From the NCBI GenBank assembly GCA_016934985.1, contig JAFGRU010000015.1, positions 1 through 53,889 of the forward strand: a stretch of DNA of 53,889 bases. Reading direction: 5' to 3'. Source of the stretch: Deltaproteobacteria bacterium. GTDB lineage: Bacteria > Desulfobacterota > Desulfuromonadia > Desulfuromonadales > JAAYDE01. The position numbers and the translations under genes were made by a program. Under the pieces are notes generated by a model that was not told where the DNA came from, searched no databases, and worked only from the letters and a program-made list of their open reading frames with translations. How positions within the stretch are numbered: the stretch's first letter is position 1; the number at the start of each line of letters is the position of its first letter. Below, in pieces: positions 1 to 7,079 of the stretch.

Positions 1-615
1 ATAAAAGCCAATTATCCCGGTCAGACACTGGTCCTTGGACTGGATCGTCTCGATTACTCCAAAGGTATTCCCGAGCGTTTTTTGGCTTTTGAGCGTCTTT
101 TGGAAAAATATCCGGAGTTGCGGGAAAAGGTCACCCTTCTGCAGGTAGTGGTGCCGAGCCGCACCCTGGTCCCCGATTATCAGAACCTCAAAGAGGAATT
201 GGATCAGTTGGCGGGACGCATCAATTCCCGTTTTTCGGAGGGAGGCTGGACGCCGATCCACTATTTCTATCGCAGTCTCAACCGCACTCAGCTGCTGGCT
301 CACTACCGTGCCTGCCAGATCGCTTTGATCACGCCACTGCGGGATGGCATGAACCTCGTGGCCAAAGAGTTCTGTGCCGCTTCGGTTGACCTGAACAGTG
401 TTCTGGTTTTAAGTGAGTTTGCAGGTGCGGCTGAACAATTGGCGGAGCATGCTTTGCTGGTCAATCCTTTTGATGTGGACGGCACGGCGGATGCCATCAA
501 TTTCGCCTGTTGCATGGATGCCGAGGAGAAAAAACGGCACATGTTGCACCTGCGAAGCTCCGTTGAAAACAATGACGTCCATCGCTGGGTCAAGAGGTTT
601 GTGCAACATATGTAG
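1..615 (+). CDS. otsA: Trehalose-6-phosphate synthase, C-terminal part (gene cut by left edge)
   Basis: The reading frame is open from base 1 and ends at 615, giving the last 204 residues of a GT20 glycosyltransferase. The first residues visible include LGLDRLDYSKGIPERF, the hallmark OtsA motif that binds the UDP-glucose and glucose-6-phosphate site. Further on, TPLRDGMNLVAKEF is the conserved nucleotide-sugar contact segment, and the protein ends at DVHRWVKRF, as OtsA proteins do, with no phosphatase domain fused. The enzyme makes trehalose-6-phosphate in the cytoplasm, usually for osmoprotection. An otsB partner would lie upstream, out of view, or elsewhere. No start codon is visible. A palindromic repeat begins only a few bases after the stop codon. 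Confidence 0.93.
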   Translation: MKANYPGQTLVLGLDRLDYSKGIPERFLAFERLLEKYPELREKVTLLQVVVPSRTLVPDYQNLKEELDQLAGRINSRFSEGGWTPIHYFYRSLNRTQLLAHYRACQIALITPLRDGMNLVAKEFCAASVDLNSVLVLSEFAGAAEQLAEHALLVNPFDVDGTADAINFACCMDAEEKKRHMLHLRSSVENNDVHRWVKRFVQHM

Positions 616-620
616 CGAAA

Positions 621-782
621 AGTCAATCGGGCTTAGGCATGAATCTACTGCGAAAAAGGTAAATCGGTTCATTCCTCCGCAAATTTTCGACAAATAGTCC
701 CGCTATTCGTTCTCAAATTTGCGAAAATCTGCCCTCGATTTCCCATTTTCTCGTGACGATCACCCAAGCCCGACAGGCTCCT
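621..782. repeat. Dispersed palindromic element, copy A
   Basis: This intergenic stretch folds back on itself. Outer arms TCGGGCTT (627-634) and AAGCCCGA (766-773) are exact complements. Inner arms CGCAAATTT (678-686) and AAATTTGCG (715-723) are also exact, with AATAG/CTATT closing the centre. The segment ATCTACTGCGAAAAAGG near 643-659 recurs, together with a CCGACAG-containing end, in the shorter element at 49217-49311 upstream of lon. Two related palindromes in unrelated intergenic places indicate an ERIC/REP-like repeat family. Confidence 0.7.
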
Positions 783-867
783 GAAATTTTCCTTGTCTTT
801 TTTAATGGTTTCTGTTAGATAGATTCGAGTTAATTTGTTTTGGTTTTTAAATCAGGATGTTTCAGTA

Positions 868-972
868 ATGCTGAAATCCAGCGGGCGGTTTTTTAATTTT
901 TCCTTTTTTTGGTCCGGCTTTTATTTTAAGCCGTCTGCCCGGGGGCCTATGCGTTCTGAGAGAACCGATTAA
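868..972 (+). CDS. Phe-rich leader peptide of aroF (34 residues)
   Basis: A short frame starts at ATG 868, ten bases after an AGGA ribosome-binding sequence (854-857), and stops with TAA at 970-972. Residues 8-20 read FFNFSFFWSGFYF, that is 7 Phe, 1 Trp and 1 Tyr in 13 positions. All Phe codons are TTT. The peptide has no other recognisable feature and sits directly upstream of tandem terminators and of the DAHP synthase gene, which commits carbon to aromatic amino acids. Phe-rich leaders that stall ribosomes when charged tRNA-Phe is scarce are known for pheA and pheST of enteric bacteria. By analogy this is read as an attenuator leader. Expression is not proven. Confidence 0.8.
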   Translation: MLKSSGRFFNFSFFWSGFYFKPSARGPMRSERTD

Positions 973-1011
973 ACAGAAATGACATAGAGAAAACAACCGC
1001 CACGGGCAGAC
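933..1011 (+). promoter_or_regulatory. Predicted antiterminator pairing of the aroF attenuator
   Basis: GTCTGCCCG (933-941), just after the Phe codons, is the exact complement of CGGGCAGAC (1003-1011), which lies in the 5' arm of the first terminator hairpin. The two structures therefore exclude each other. CGGGC (882-886) could pair with GCCCG (937-941) as a competing third fold. A ribosome stalled early in the Phe run would leave 933-941 free to form the antiterminator. This is the layout of a classical amino-acid attenuator; the regulatory logic is inferred. Confidence 0.65.
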
Positions 1012-1039
1012 CTTTTCCGGTCCTCCCGTGGTTTTTATT
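1000..1039 (+). terminator. Attenuator terminator 1 upstream of aroF
   Basis: CCACGGG (1000-1006) pairs with CCCGTGG (1025-1031), with an inner GACC/GGTC stem (1009-1012 and 1019-1022), and is followed by TTTTTATTT. It lies 28 bases after the leader-peptide stop codon, and its 5' arm overlaps the predicted antiterminator. Confidence 0.75.
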
Positions 1040-1054
1040 TCGGAACCTCAAAAA

Positions 1055-1086
1055 AAACCGCCGGAGAGAATACCGGCGGTTTTTTT
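1055..1086 (+). terminator. Attenuator terminator 2 upstream of aroF
   Basis: AAACCGCCGG (1055-1064) pairs perfectly with CCGGCGGTTT (1073-1082) around an 8-base loop and is followed by a T run to 1086. It is a strong intrinsic terminator 80 bases before the aroF start. Two terminators in series ahead of one gene suggest tight premature termination. Confidence 0.8.
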
Positions 1087-1165
1087 GTTTTCATGATTTG
1101 TTTACTGCCACCTGTTTCGCTTGGTTGTGGTAAAACACCAGCAGAGTCGAAAGGAGCTTGAAAGA

Positions 1166-2185
1166 ATGATTATCGTTATGAAACAGGGCGCCGGCAAAGA
1201 GGAGTTGAAAAAAGTGACGCAGCGCATTGTAGAACTGGGTTACCATCCCCATGTCATTCATGGAGAAACCCGCAATGTAATTGGGGCGGTCGGAGACGAA
1301 AGGGGGAAAACCGTTTTGCAATCCCTTGAGACCCTGCCGGGGGTGGAGAGCGTCGTGCCCATTCTCAAACCCTATAAACTGGCGAGCAGCGAAGTCAGTC
1401 GGGTCCGTACGGTTGTCGATGTCGGGCGTGGGGTTAAGGTGGGCGGCAAAAAACTGGTGGTCATGGCCGGTCCCTGCGCGGTGGAAAACGAAGAGCAGAT
1501 TGTCATGACGGCGCGGGCGGTTAAGGAAGCGGGGGCGACGGTTTTGCGTGGGGGTGCTTTCAAGCCCCGGACCAGCCCCTATTCTTTCCAGGGGTTGGAA
1601 GAGGACGGCCTGAAGCTTCTCGATACGGCCCGCGAGGAAACCGGCCTGGCGATTGTGACCGAGGTGGTCAATCCCAAGGATGCCGAACTTGTGGGGCGTT
1701 ATGCGGATATCCTCCAGGTTGGAGCAAGAAACGTCCAGAATTTTGCTCTTCTTAAGGTTCTCGGCCAACTCGGCAAGCCGGTCCTGCTCAAGCGCGGCAT
1801 GTCGACCACCATTCAGGAGTTCCTCATGAGCGCCGAATATATCCTTTCTGAAGGAAACCGCCAGGTGATTTTGTGCGAGCGCGGTATTCGCACTTTTGAG
1901 ACGGCGACCCGCAATACTTTGGACATCTCCGCCGTACCGGTCCTCAAGGAGCAGACCCATCTGCCCGTAATTGTCGATCCCTCCCATGCTACCGGCCACG
2001 CCAGCCTTGTCCCCTCCATGAGTTATGCGGCCGTGGCGGCAGGTTGCGACGGCCTCATTGTCGAGGTTCATCCGGACCCTGAAAAGGCCGCCAGCGACGG
2101 CCCCCAGTCCCTGCGGCCGGATGACTTCATGCGGATGATGACAAAACTCAAGGAGTTTGCTAAGGTGGCCGAACGAGAGCTTTAA
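1166..2185 (+). CDS. aroF: 3-deoxy-7-phosphoheptulonate synthase (DAHP synthase, type I-beta)
   Basis: The enzyme condenses phosphoenolpyruvate with erythrose-4-phosphate, the first step of the shikimate pathway. The 339-residue protein has an N-terminal ferredoxin-like/ACT-like domain (about 1-70, starting [10 protein letters not shown]), which in Thermotoga-type enzymes carries feedback inhibition by Tyr or Phe. The DAHP barrel follows. Motifs are GPCAVE near 102, [14 protein letters not shown] near 128, KRGMSTT, and IVDPSHATG near the C-terminus. ATG 1166 is chosen because AAGGAG (1151-1156) is well placed and the family begins MIIVM; the frame is open further upstream to 1121 but lacks that support. 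A Phe-rich leader and two terminators precede it, so transcription is probably attenuated as well as the enzyme being feedback-controlled. Confidence 0.95.
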   Translation: MIIVMKQGAGKEELKKVTQRIVELGYHPHVIHGETRNVIGAVGDERGKTVLQSLETLPGVESVVPILKPYKLASSEVSRVRTVVDVGRGVKVGGKKLVVMAGPCAVENEEQIVMTARAVKEAGATVLRGGAFKPRTSPYSFQGLEEDGLKLLDTAREETGLAIVTEVVNPKDAELVGRYADILQVGARNVQNFALLKVLGQLGKPVLLKRGMSTTIQEFLMSAEYILSEGNRQVILCERGIRTFETATRNTLDISAVPVLKEQTHLPVIVDPSHATGHASLVPSMSYAAVAAGCDGLIVEVHPDPEKAASDGPQSLRPDDFMRMMTKLKEFAKVAEREL

Positions 2186-2260
2186 CTTGGGAACATCTTC
2201 CCTGCGGGTGCTGCGAAGCCCTTGTTTCAGCTCTTATTTTAATTCCAAGGGAGCGTCGCC

Positions 2261-2542
2261 ATGTATCTGATACCCCTTTCACAGTGTGAAAGTGTTGAGC
2301 TGTTGATTCATGCCCTGCGCATGGCGGGCGGTGAAGCTGATTGTTCCAGTTGCCCCGCCAGCCATGTCTGCATGAAGCAATGTCTCAGTATCGCCGATTC
2401 TATTGACCGGATGTTTGCCTCTGGCACCCTGCCCGGCTCGTCATTGTTCGAGACGGAGGAAAAGTCCGGAGATGAAAAAGGATCGGAGGAAGAAGGAAAC
2501 AACGAGGTGGCGAAAAAGCCAGGCTTGAAAGTAATCAAATAA
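2261..2542 (+). CDS. Small cysteine-rich protein of unknown function
   Basis: This 93-residue protein starts at ATG 2261 behind an AAGGGAG ribosome-binding site. Its N-terminal half carries five cysteines, one in SQCESV near residue 8 and four in the segment CSSCPASHVCMKQC (about residues 28-41), spaced like a metal or iron-sulphur site. The C-terminal half is acidic and lysine-rich (about 65-93) and is probably disordered. There is no signal peptide or membrane segment, so it is likely cytoplasmic. It lies 75 bases after aroF in the same direction and may share its transcript, with serA following after its own promoter. I do not recognise the family; the metal-binding idea rests only on cysteine spacing. 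Confidence 0.65.
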   Translation: MYLIPLSQCESVELLIHALRMAGGEADCSSCPASHVCMKQCLSIADSIDRMFASGTLPGSSLFETEEKSGDEKGSEEEGNNEVAKKPGLKVIK

Positions 2543-2865
2543 GATGCTGTCTGGCTGGTTGGTGCGCCGGCATCACCCATGGTGCTGAACATAAACCGTT
2601 TAAGGTTGTATTTCCCCTTACTGCTGTTGACAGAGGGAATGGTTGGAATTAAAATCAACCGTTTGCTCGTCCGAATCTGCGGGTCAGGTCTGAAAAGGTT
2701 GTAAGTGCTTGACCTGAATAAGTGTTTCAGAAATCTGATATGTACCCATAGGTTCATTGGTGATTTTTGGCAGACTTAGGAGGCCGGTGACTTGCGCTAT
2801 TGTCCTCTCTCAACCTGCTGATCCAGAATAAAATCAACAAATTTTCGAAAATCCGAGGTGTTTGC
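2543..2865. other. Intergenic region holding the serA promoter and leader
   Basis: The gap contains a good promoter (2627-2655) and a leader of about 200 bases. The leader has a 7-bp inverted repeat TCAGGTC/GACCTGA and a strong AGGAGG (2778-2783) that does not belong to serA itself. That ribosome-binding site could serve a 9-codon frame starting TTG 2792 (MRYCPLSTC). No terminator hairpin follows it, so a transcriptional attenuator is not supported. Confidence 0.45.
2627..2655 (+). promoter_or_regulatory. Sigma-70-type promoter for serA
   Basis: TTGACA (2627-2632) and TAAAAT (2650-2655) are separated by exactly 17 bases. The -35 box is perfect and the -10 box matches five of six consensus positions. 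Transcription would start near 2662. Confidence 0.65.
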
Positions 2866-4464
2866 ATGAAAGTAATCGTTACCGACGAAATATCTCCCAA
2901 TGGCCTTCAACTTCTTAGTGATGATCCACGGGTGGAGATGGACATTCGCCTGGGCCTTTCCGTAGAAGAACTGCATAAACAAATCGGTGACTACGATGCC
3001 ATTATCACTCGAAGCGGCACGCGGGTCGATGCGCCTCTTCTCAACCACGGCAAAAAGCTCAAGATCGTCGCCCGGGCTGGGGTAGGAATCGACAATGTGG
3101 ATGTCCAATATGCCAGCAGCAAGGGGATTATCGTCGTTAACGCCCCTTTCGGCAATACCAACTCAGCGGCTGAACACACCATGGCCATTATGCTGGCGGT
3201 ATGCCGGAAAATTGTCGAGGCCAATGCCTGCCTGAAAGGGGGCGACTGGAAGCGCGGGCCCTTCACCGGCAGTGAACTCAAGGGCAGAACCCTTGGGATT
3301 ATCGGTCTCGGCAAGGTCGGTGGGAGGGTTGCATTGCGTTCCAAGTCCTTTGAAATGGAAGTGATCGCCTGCGATCCCTACATTGCCAAAAAACGGGGGG
3401 ATGATCTGGGCGTTCGTCTGGTTTCTCTGGATGAGCTGATTGAAGTTGCCGACATCATCACGGTGCATACGCCTCTGAACGATGAGACGCGGGGTATGAT
3501 CGGTGCGCCCCAGTTTGAAAAGATGAAGGAGGGCGTCTACATAATTAACTGCGCCCGGGGAGGCATTATTGACGAAACGGCAATGCTGGAGGGCTTGAAC
3601 AGTGACAAGGTCCGAGGCGCGGCTTTTGATGTCTGGTCGAGCGAGCCGCCGGACACGGACCCGGTTCGCAGTCTAATCGCCCACCCGCGCATGGTTGTGA
3701 CGCCCCATCTCGGTGCTAATACCTTTGAGGCACAAAAGAATGTCGCGGTGGATGTCAGCCGGGAGATCATCAACTATCTCGACGGGCGCCCCTTCGAGAA
3801 CGCGGTCAACGTGCCGAAATTCGACCCGGATCTCATGGAGCACATGAAGCCGTTTATTAACCTGGTGGATAAGCTGGGACGTTTTATTTCCCAGCTTGCC
3901 CCGGCTAATCCCAACAAGGTCACCTTCTCCTACAACGGCAAAATTGCCGAACACGACTGCGAGCCGCTCACGGTATGCGGTTTGGCTTCGTTTCTGAAGC
4001 GCCAGTCCGGGGAAGAGGTCAACATGGTCAACGCCAGGATGATTGCCGAGGATGCCGGAATTGCTGTCGATGAAATCCGTTCCACCGAATCCGTCTCCTT
4101 TTCCAACCTCATCACCATCACCCTGGACTCTCCTGATTCCAAGCGGACCATTGCGGGAACGCTTTTTGAGGGGATTCCGCGGATTGTCAAAATGAGGGAT
4201 TTTCAGACCGATTTTCAGCCCGAGGGGCATATGCTGGTCATGTCCTACGAAGATCGTCCCGGTATGCTTGGGAAAATCGGTACGGTCCTGGGCGAGGTCA
4301 ATGTCAATATCGCAGCAATGGTCCTGGGCCGGCGGGAGAAAGCCGGAGAGGCCATGGTGGTTTTTTCGGTTGACAGCCCGGTGGATGAACTGACCCTGGA
4401 AAAATTGGCGCAAGCGGTGGAAGCCAAATATGTTAAAGCCGTGGATATGAACGGTGCGGCCTGA
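2866..4464 (+). CDS. serA: D-3-phosphoglycerate dehydrogenase
   Basis: SerA oxidises 3-phosphoglycerate with NAD+ as the first step of serine synthesis. The 532-residue protein is the long form. It has a split substrate-binding domain, an NAD-binding Rossmann segment (GIIGLGKVGGRVA near 145), the catalytic-loop segment INCARGGIIDE, and the catalytic His in TPHLGANT. An intervening (ASB) domain follows, then a C-terminal ACT domain (about 455-530, starting MLVMSYEDRPGMLG). ATG 2866 is preferred because GAGGTG lies just upstream and KVIVTDEISPNGLQLL is the usual SerA N-terminus; the frame extends to a TTG at 2800. The ACT domain suggests serine feedback. A palindrome and a bidirectional terminator follow. 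Confidence 0.96.
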   Translation: MKVIVTDEISPNGLQLLSDDPRVEMDIRLGLSVEELHKQIGDYDAIITRSGTRVDAPLLNHGKKLKIVARAGVGIDNVDVQYASSKGIIVVNAPFGNTNSAAEHTMAIMLAVCRKIVEANACLKGGDWKRGPFTGSELKGRTLGIIGLGKVGGRVALRSKSFEMEVIACDPYIAKKRGDDLGVRLVSLDELIEVADIITVHTPLNDETRGMIGAPQFEKMKEGVYIINCARGGIIDETAMLEGLNSDKVRGAAFDVWSSEPPDTDPVRSLIAHPRMVVTPHLGANTFEAQKNVAVDVSREIINYLDGRPFENAVNVPKFDPDLMEHMKPFINLVDKLGRFISQLAPANPNKVTFSYNGKIAEHDCEPLTVCGLASFLKRQSGEEVNMVNARMIAEDAGIAVDEIRSTESVSFSNLITITLDSPDSKRTIAGTLFEGIPRIVKMRDFQTDFQPEGHMLVMSYEDRPGMLGKIGTVLGEVNVNIAAMVLGRREKAGEAMVVFSVDSPVDELTLEKLAQAVEAKYVKAVDMNGAA

Positions 4465-4509
4465 TTTTCCCCCCGAGATAAGGAATAATCAAAGTAATAA
4501 TTCAGCTTA

Positions 4510-4564
4510 TCAGCACAAGGACTCGCATCGCCCATTCCATGGGCGACACGAGTCCTTGTGCTGA
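4510..4564. repeat. Long near-perfect inverted repeat downstream of serA
   Basis: A 16-bp perfect outer stem, TCAGCACAAGGACTCG with its complement, encloses a second perfect 7-bp stem (CGCCCAT/ATGGGCG) around a 3-base loop. No T run follows, so it is not a standard terminator. The right arm (4540-4564) recurs with 22 of 25 identical bases at 10717-10741, so it is a member of a repeat family. Confidence 0.75.
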
Positions 4565-4582
4565 CTGGTTTCGATTAAAAGT

Positions 4583-4625
4583 AAAAAAGGGGAACATTTC
4601 GCAATGAAATGTTCCCCTTTTTTTT
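4583..4625. terminator. Bidirectional intrinsic terminator between serA and the converging gene
   Basis: An 18-bp perfect stem (4583-4600 with 4606-4623) and a 5-base loop end in eight T on the + strand and six A on the other side. It can stop serA transcripts and those of the minus-strand gene ending at 4650. Confidence 0.92.
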
Positions 4626-4649
4626 GAACAGAGCTGAAAGCCGGTTGGG

Positions 4650-5831
4650 TCAGATGGCCGGTTGATACCAGCCGCTTTTGATCAGATCCCGTCTCAGATT
4701 TATGCTTTGGCGGGATATAACCCCTTCGTACCAGAAGGGCTTGGCTTGGAAATAGATATCTTCAGGAAGATCGAGCCCTTTGCGCCGGTCGAGAAGCTGT
4801 TCATAAAATTTATGGTCTGAGTCCTCAATAACATTCAGTATTTTTTCAGCCAGGGGCAGGGGAACGGACTCAATCACGTATTGAATGAGGTCGCGGCATT
4901 TCAGGTTCTGGCGGTATTCCCACAACCCTCCTTCAAAACCTTGGGCGCATTCTTCCACGAAAATATTCCAATCCAGCATTAAATCGCCGAAATCTTCTTT
5001 GGCAAGGCCTTTGTAAAGCGGTTTTCCGGTTAGGATATCTTCGATCTGGTCCTGCTCTTTTTTGGAAAGGAAAAAAGATAGGCTTTCGTCTACCGGATAC
5101 ATCTCAAAAAGATCGATGAGGTCTGAGCAGAATTTCTGGGAGTCAAGATCCACGTCATTCAAAGGTTCCAGTGGACTCGGCAGGGATTCTTTGGACAGAG
5201 CAATGAGGGACAGGTGATCGTGGGTAAACTCGTCCGGGTAGCAGAGCAAAGGTTCAAAGGGAATGTTGTGGCGTCCCATGAGGTCCATATAACGAATATG
5301 GTTGCCGGTAAAACAGGTGAGGATTTTATCTTCGCTGTAAAAAAGCTCCAGTCCGAACCGGTTGTTGGCAATGCCGAAGCCGACGAAACCATCGTGGATA
5401 AGGCGCGGGAAAAAGGGTGTCAGGTCGCAAAGCAGATCCTCGACCGGTATATATGGTGAGTAGAAAGTAGCGGGTTGGGCGGCATTCTGTTTTGAGCCAT
5501 GCTGATAGCATTCGAGAATCAAAAAGGCTTCATCAGGAAAATATCCGGCAAATTCGCGGAAAATTTTTTCAACCTTGGAAGCACCGGCCAGGGCACTGAA
5601 AAAATAACAGTTTTCGGAATCCTCCAGCTGGGAAAACATATACCCTTCCCGTAATGATTTTTGAATACGGGTTTTGTTGAGCGGCCTCATGCGGATGCCG
5701 GCGGGATTTTCGAAAAGAACCTTTTCCAAGACCTGGAATCCTTTCCTGGGAAATAGGGATCGTGGCAAATAGGAACAGACAGTTCTGCCAACATTGAAAA
5801 AAGCAACAGGCCCATGCCCATTGCGGTTCAC
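4650..5831 (-). CDS. Conserved-looking hypothetical protein, 393 residues
   Basis: I do not recognise this protein. It starts at GTG 5831 with a weak, distant AGGAA upstream; a later start near MFSQLEDSE (residue 66) is possible. There is no signal peptide or membrane segment, and composition is that of a soluble cytoplasmic protein with many acidic and aromatic residues. Visible features include GFVGFGIANNRFGLELFYSE near residue 155, which looks like a beta-rich core, and a helical, Asp/Glu-rich C-terminal half from about 230. It stands alone between two plus-strand units, sharing a terminator with serA, so context gives no function. It is a real gene by length and codon use, but its role is unknown. 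Confidence 0.7.
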   Translation of the reverse strand: MNRNGHGPVAFFNVGRTVCSYLPRSLFPRKGFQVLEKVLFENPAGIRMRPLNKTRIQKSLREGYMFSQLEDSENCYFFSALAGASKVEKIFREFAGYFPDEAFLILECYQHGSKQNAAQPATFYSPYIPVEDLLCDLTPFFPRLIHDGFVGFGIANNRFGLELFYSEDKILTCFTGNHIRYMDLMGRHNIPFEPLLCYPDEFTHDHLSLIALSKESLPSPLEPLNDVDLDSQKFCSDLIDLFEMYPVDESLSFFLSKKEQDQIEDILTGKPLYKGLAKEDFGDLMLDWNIFVEECAQGFEGGLWEYRQNLKCRDLIQYVIESVPLPLAEKILNVIEDSDHKFYEQLLDRRKGLDLPEDIYFQAKPFWYEGVISRQSINLRRDLIKSGWYQPAI

Positions 5832-6211
5832 TTTTTCAGTCTTTTTTCCTGCAAGATTCCCACCATAAAACTGTCATTAAATCAATTGGTGAAATGTGCC
5901 ATCCGGGAAGGGGGTCGGTTGTCGCTTTTTGGAAGGCCCTGATTACAGTAGTAATTTATTGATATTCCGTTAAAATCAAACAATTGGCCTTGTTTCGGGG
6001 CAAGTGATTGGGTATATTCCTAAGATCTTTTTACCAGGGTCGCCAACCCGGTCTTTTCTTTTTCCAAAAGGGAAAAACCTTAAGGAAAATTTTTCTCAGG
6101 GTCGTTTTGTCGGCGGATAACAAATATTGTCGACTATTTTATTGTTATCCTGTTGTGTTTGCAATGCTGTTTTTTCTCCGTGGGAATTAAACTGTTTTTC
6201 GAGGAGGAAAC
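5832..6211. other. Divergent intergenic region with promoter for the redoxin gene
   Basis: This AT-rich gap separates the orphan minus-strand gene from the plus-strand redoxin. It holds a promoter at 5990-6018 and a leader of about 190 bases. The leader contains a small GGGT/ACCC hairpin near 6037-6055 followed by a T/C-rich stretch. No convincing small gene was seen. Confidence 0.4.
5990..6018 (+). promoter_or_regulatory. Possible sigma-70-type promoter for the TlpA-like gene
   Basis: TTGTTT (5990-5995) and TATATT (6013-6018) are 17 bases apart. The -10 box matches five of six consensus bases and the -35 box is weak. Confidence 0.4.
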
Positions 6212-6739
6212 ATGAATCGCAAAAGATCCTTTGCCCTCCGCGTATTTTTGTTCTTTTCCCTTTTCCTTGCCGCCCCGGTTTCTGCCTTGGAGATCGGGAC
6301 AACCGCCCCTGATTTCCAGTTGAAAACATTGGATGGCCGGGATGTCAGGCTTTCCGACTACCAAAACCGGATAATTTTGCTGAAACTGGGTACTGTCTGG
6401 TGCCCAAGTTGCCAGGAGGTGAGTAAGGAGATCTGTGGCCTCGACCGCTTGCTTGCAAAAAACAACATTGTGGTGATTGAAGTGTTTCTCCAGGATTCGG
6501 AATCCGGAATCAGGGATTATCTCAGGAACAGGGACTGTGGGGGATTTGAAAATGTCGTGGTTCGGGATGAGGGCCAGGTGAGGCAAGCCTATGATGTCTA
6601 CCTGATTCCACGCCTTCTTTTCCTCGATGGGGATTTGCGGGTCCGCCGGGATGTTTCCCGGATATCAGGGCGGGAGATAGCGAAAGAGATCGAAAAGATC
6701 ATGACTCGAAAATCTGAAGTTGCCGGCGGGGCCGAGTGA
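6212..6739 (+). CDS. TlpA/ResA-like periplasmic thiol-disulfide oxidoreductase
   Basis: This 175-residue protein begins with a signal peptide (basic MNRKR, hydrophobic stretch, cleavage after PVSA near residue 25). The mature part is a thioredoxin-fold AhpC/TSA-Redoxin domain: APDFQLKTLDGRDVRLSDY, then LGTVWCPSCQEV with the active-site CPSC near residue 66, and a cis-Pro region YLIPRLLFLDGD. Such proteins reduce or exchange disulfides in the periplasm, often for cytochrome c maturation; no cytochrome gene is next to it, so the substrate is unknown. The start is fixed by GAGGAGG before ATG 6212. The stop codon lies inside a hairpin containing a 16-bp palindrome. Confidence 0.85.
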   Translation: MNRKRSFALRVFLFFSLFLAAPVSALEIGTTAPDFQLKTLDGRDVRLSDYQNRIILLKLGTVWCPSCQEVSKEICGLDRLLAKNNIVVIEVFLQDSESGIRDYLRNRDCGGFENVVVRDEGQVRQAYDVYLIPRLLFLDGDLRVRRDVSRISGREIAKEIEKIMTRKSEVAGGAE

Positions 6740-6769
6740 CGGCAGAAAATATTTTCTGCATGGCCGTCA
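6737..6769. repeat. Palindrome overlapping the redoxin stop codon
   Basis: CAGAAAATATTTTCTG (6743-6758) is a perfect 16-bp palindrome. It is nested inside a further TGACGGC/GCCGTCA pairing (6737-6743 with 6763-6769), and the first TGA is the stop codon of the redoxin gene. It lacks a T run, so it could be an operator or an RNA-processing hairpin. Confidence 0.45.
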
Positions 6770-7079
6770 GGGGGCGACGGAGTGGCTGTTGAGAGCCTTG
6801 TCCCTGTGCCGGGAGTGCAACATTTGTGGATTATTTACCACAATGCCGCGGGCCGGCGGAGCCGGCCCTGTTTTGGCGCGTTGCCGGGGGCTTTTGTAAG
6901 CCCTTAATGATGTTCAGCTTTTTGGGGGGACGATGGATTTTTCTCTCTAAAATGATCGATTGGCACCTTTATTGTTAAGAAGTGTAAAAAAGCTTGAAGA
7001 TTTTTGCGCCTAAAACCTGTATAGTAGGGACCTGAAATACCAGCCCGGACTCAAAAAGCGACGAAAGGAGGTGAACTTG
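6740..7079. other. Intergenic region between redoxin and small lipoprotein
   Basis: Besides the palindrome, it holds a strong GC hairpin (GGGCCGGC 6850-6857 with GCCGGCCC 6861-6868) followed by TGTTTT, a possible weak terminator. A TATAGT (7020-7025) may be a -10 box for the lipoprotein/porin transcript, but its -35 partner (TTGAAG, 20 bases away) is badly spaced. No other gene was seen. Confidence 0.4.

Noticed and set aside
980-1090. T-box riboswitch upstream of aroF
   Set aside because: A short GGAACC is present, but the AGGGTGG-type T-box core and its antiterminator are absent; the Phe-rich leader peptide explains the hairpins better.
6008-6190. 60-codon frame upstream of the redoxin gene
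   Set aside because: No ribosome-binding site or recognisable protein features; it lies in the leader region downstream of the predicted promoter.
6962-6976. Sigma-54-like site TGGCAC-N5-TTGT
   Set aside because: The -12 element has GT instead of the required GC, and no activator gene or binding repeats are near; too weak to list.
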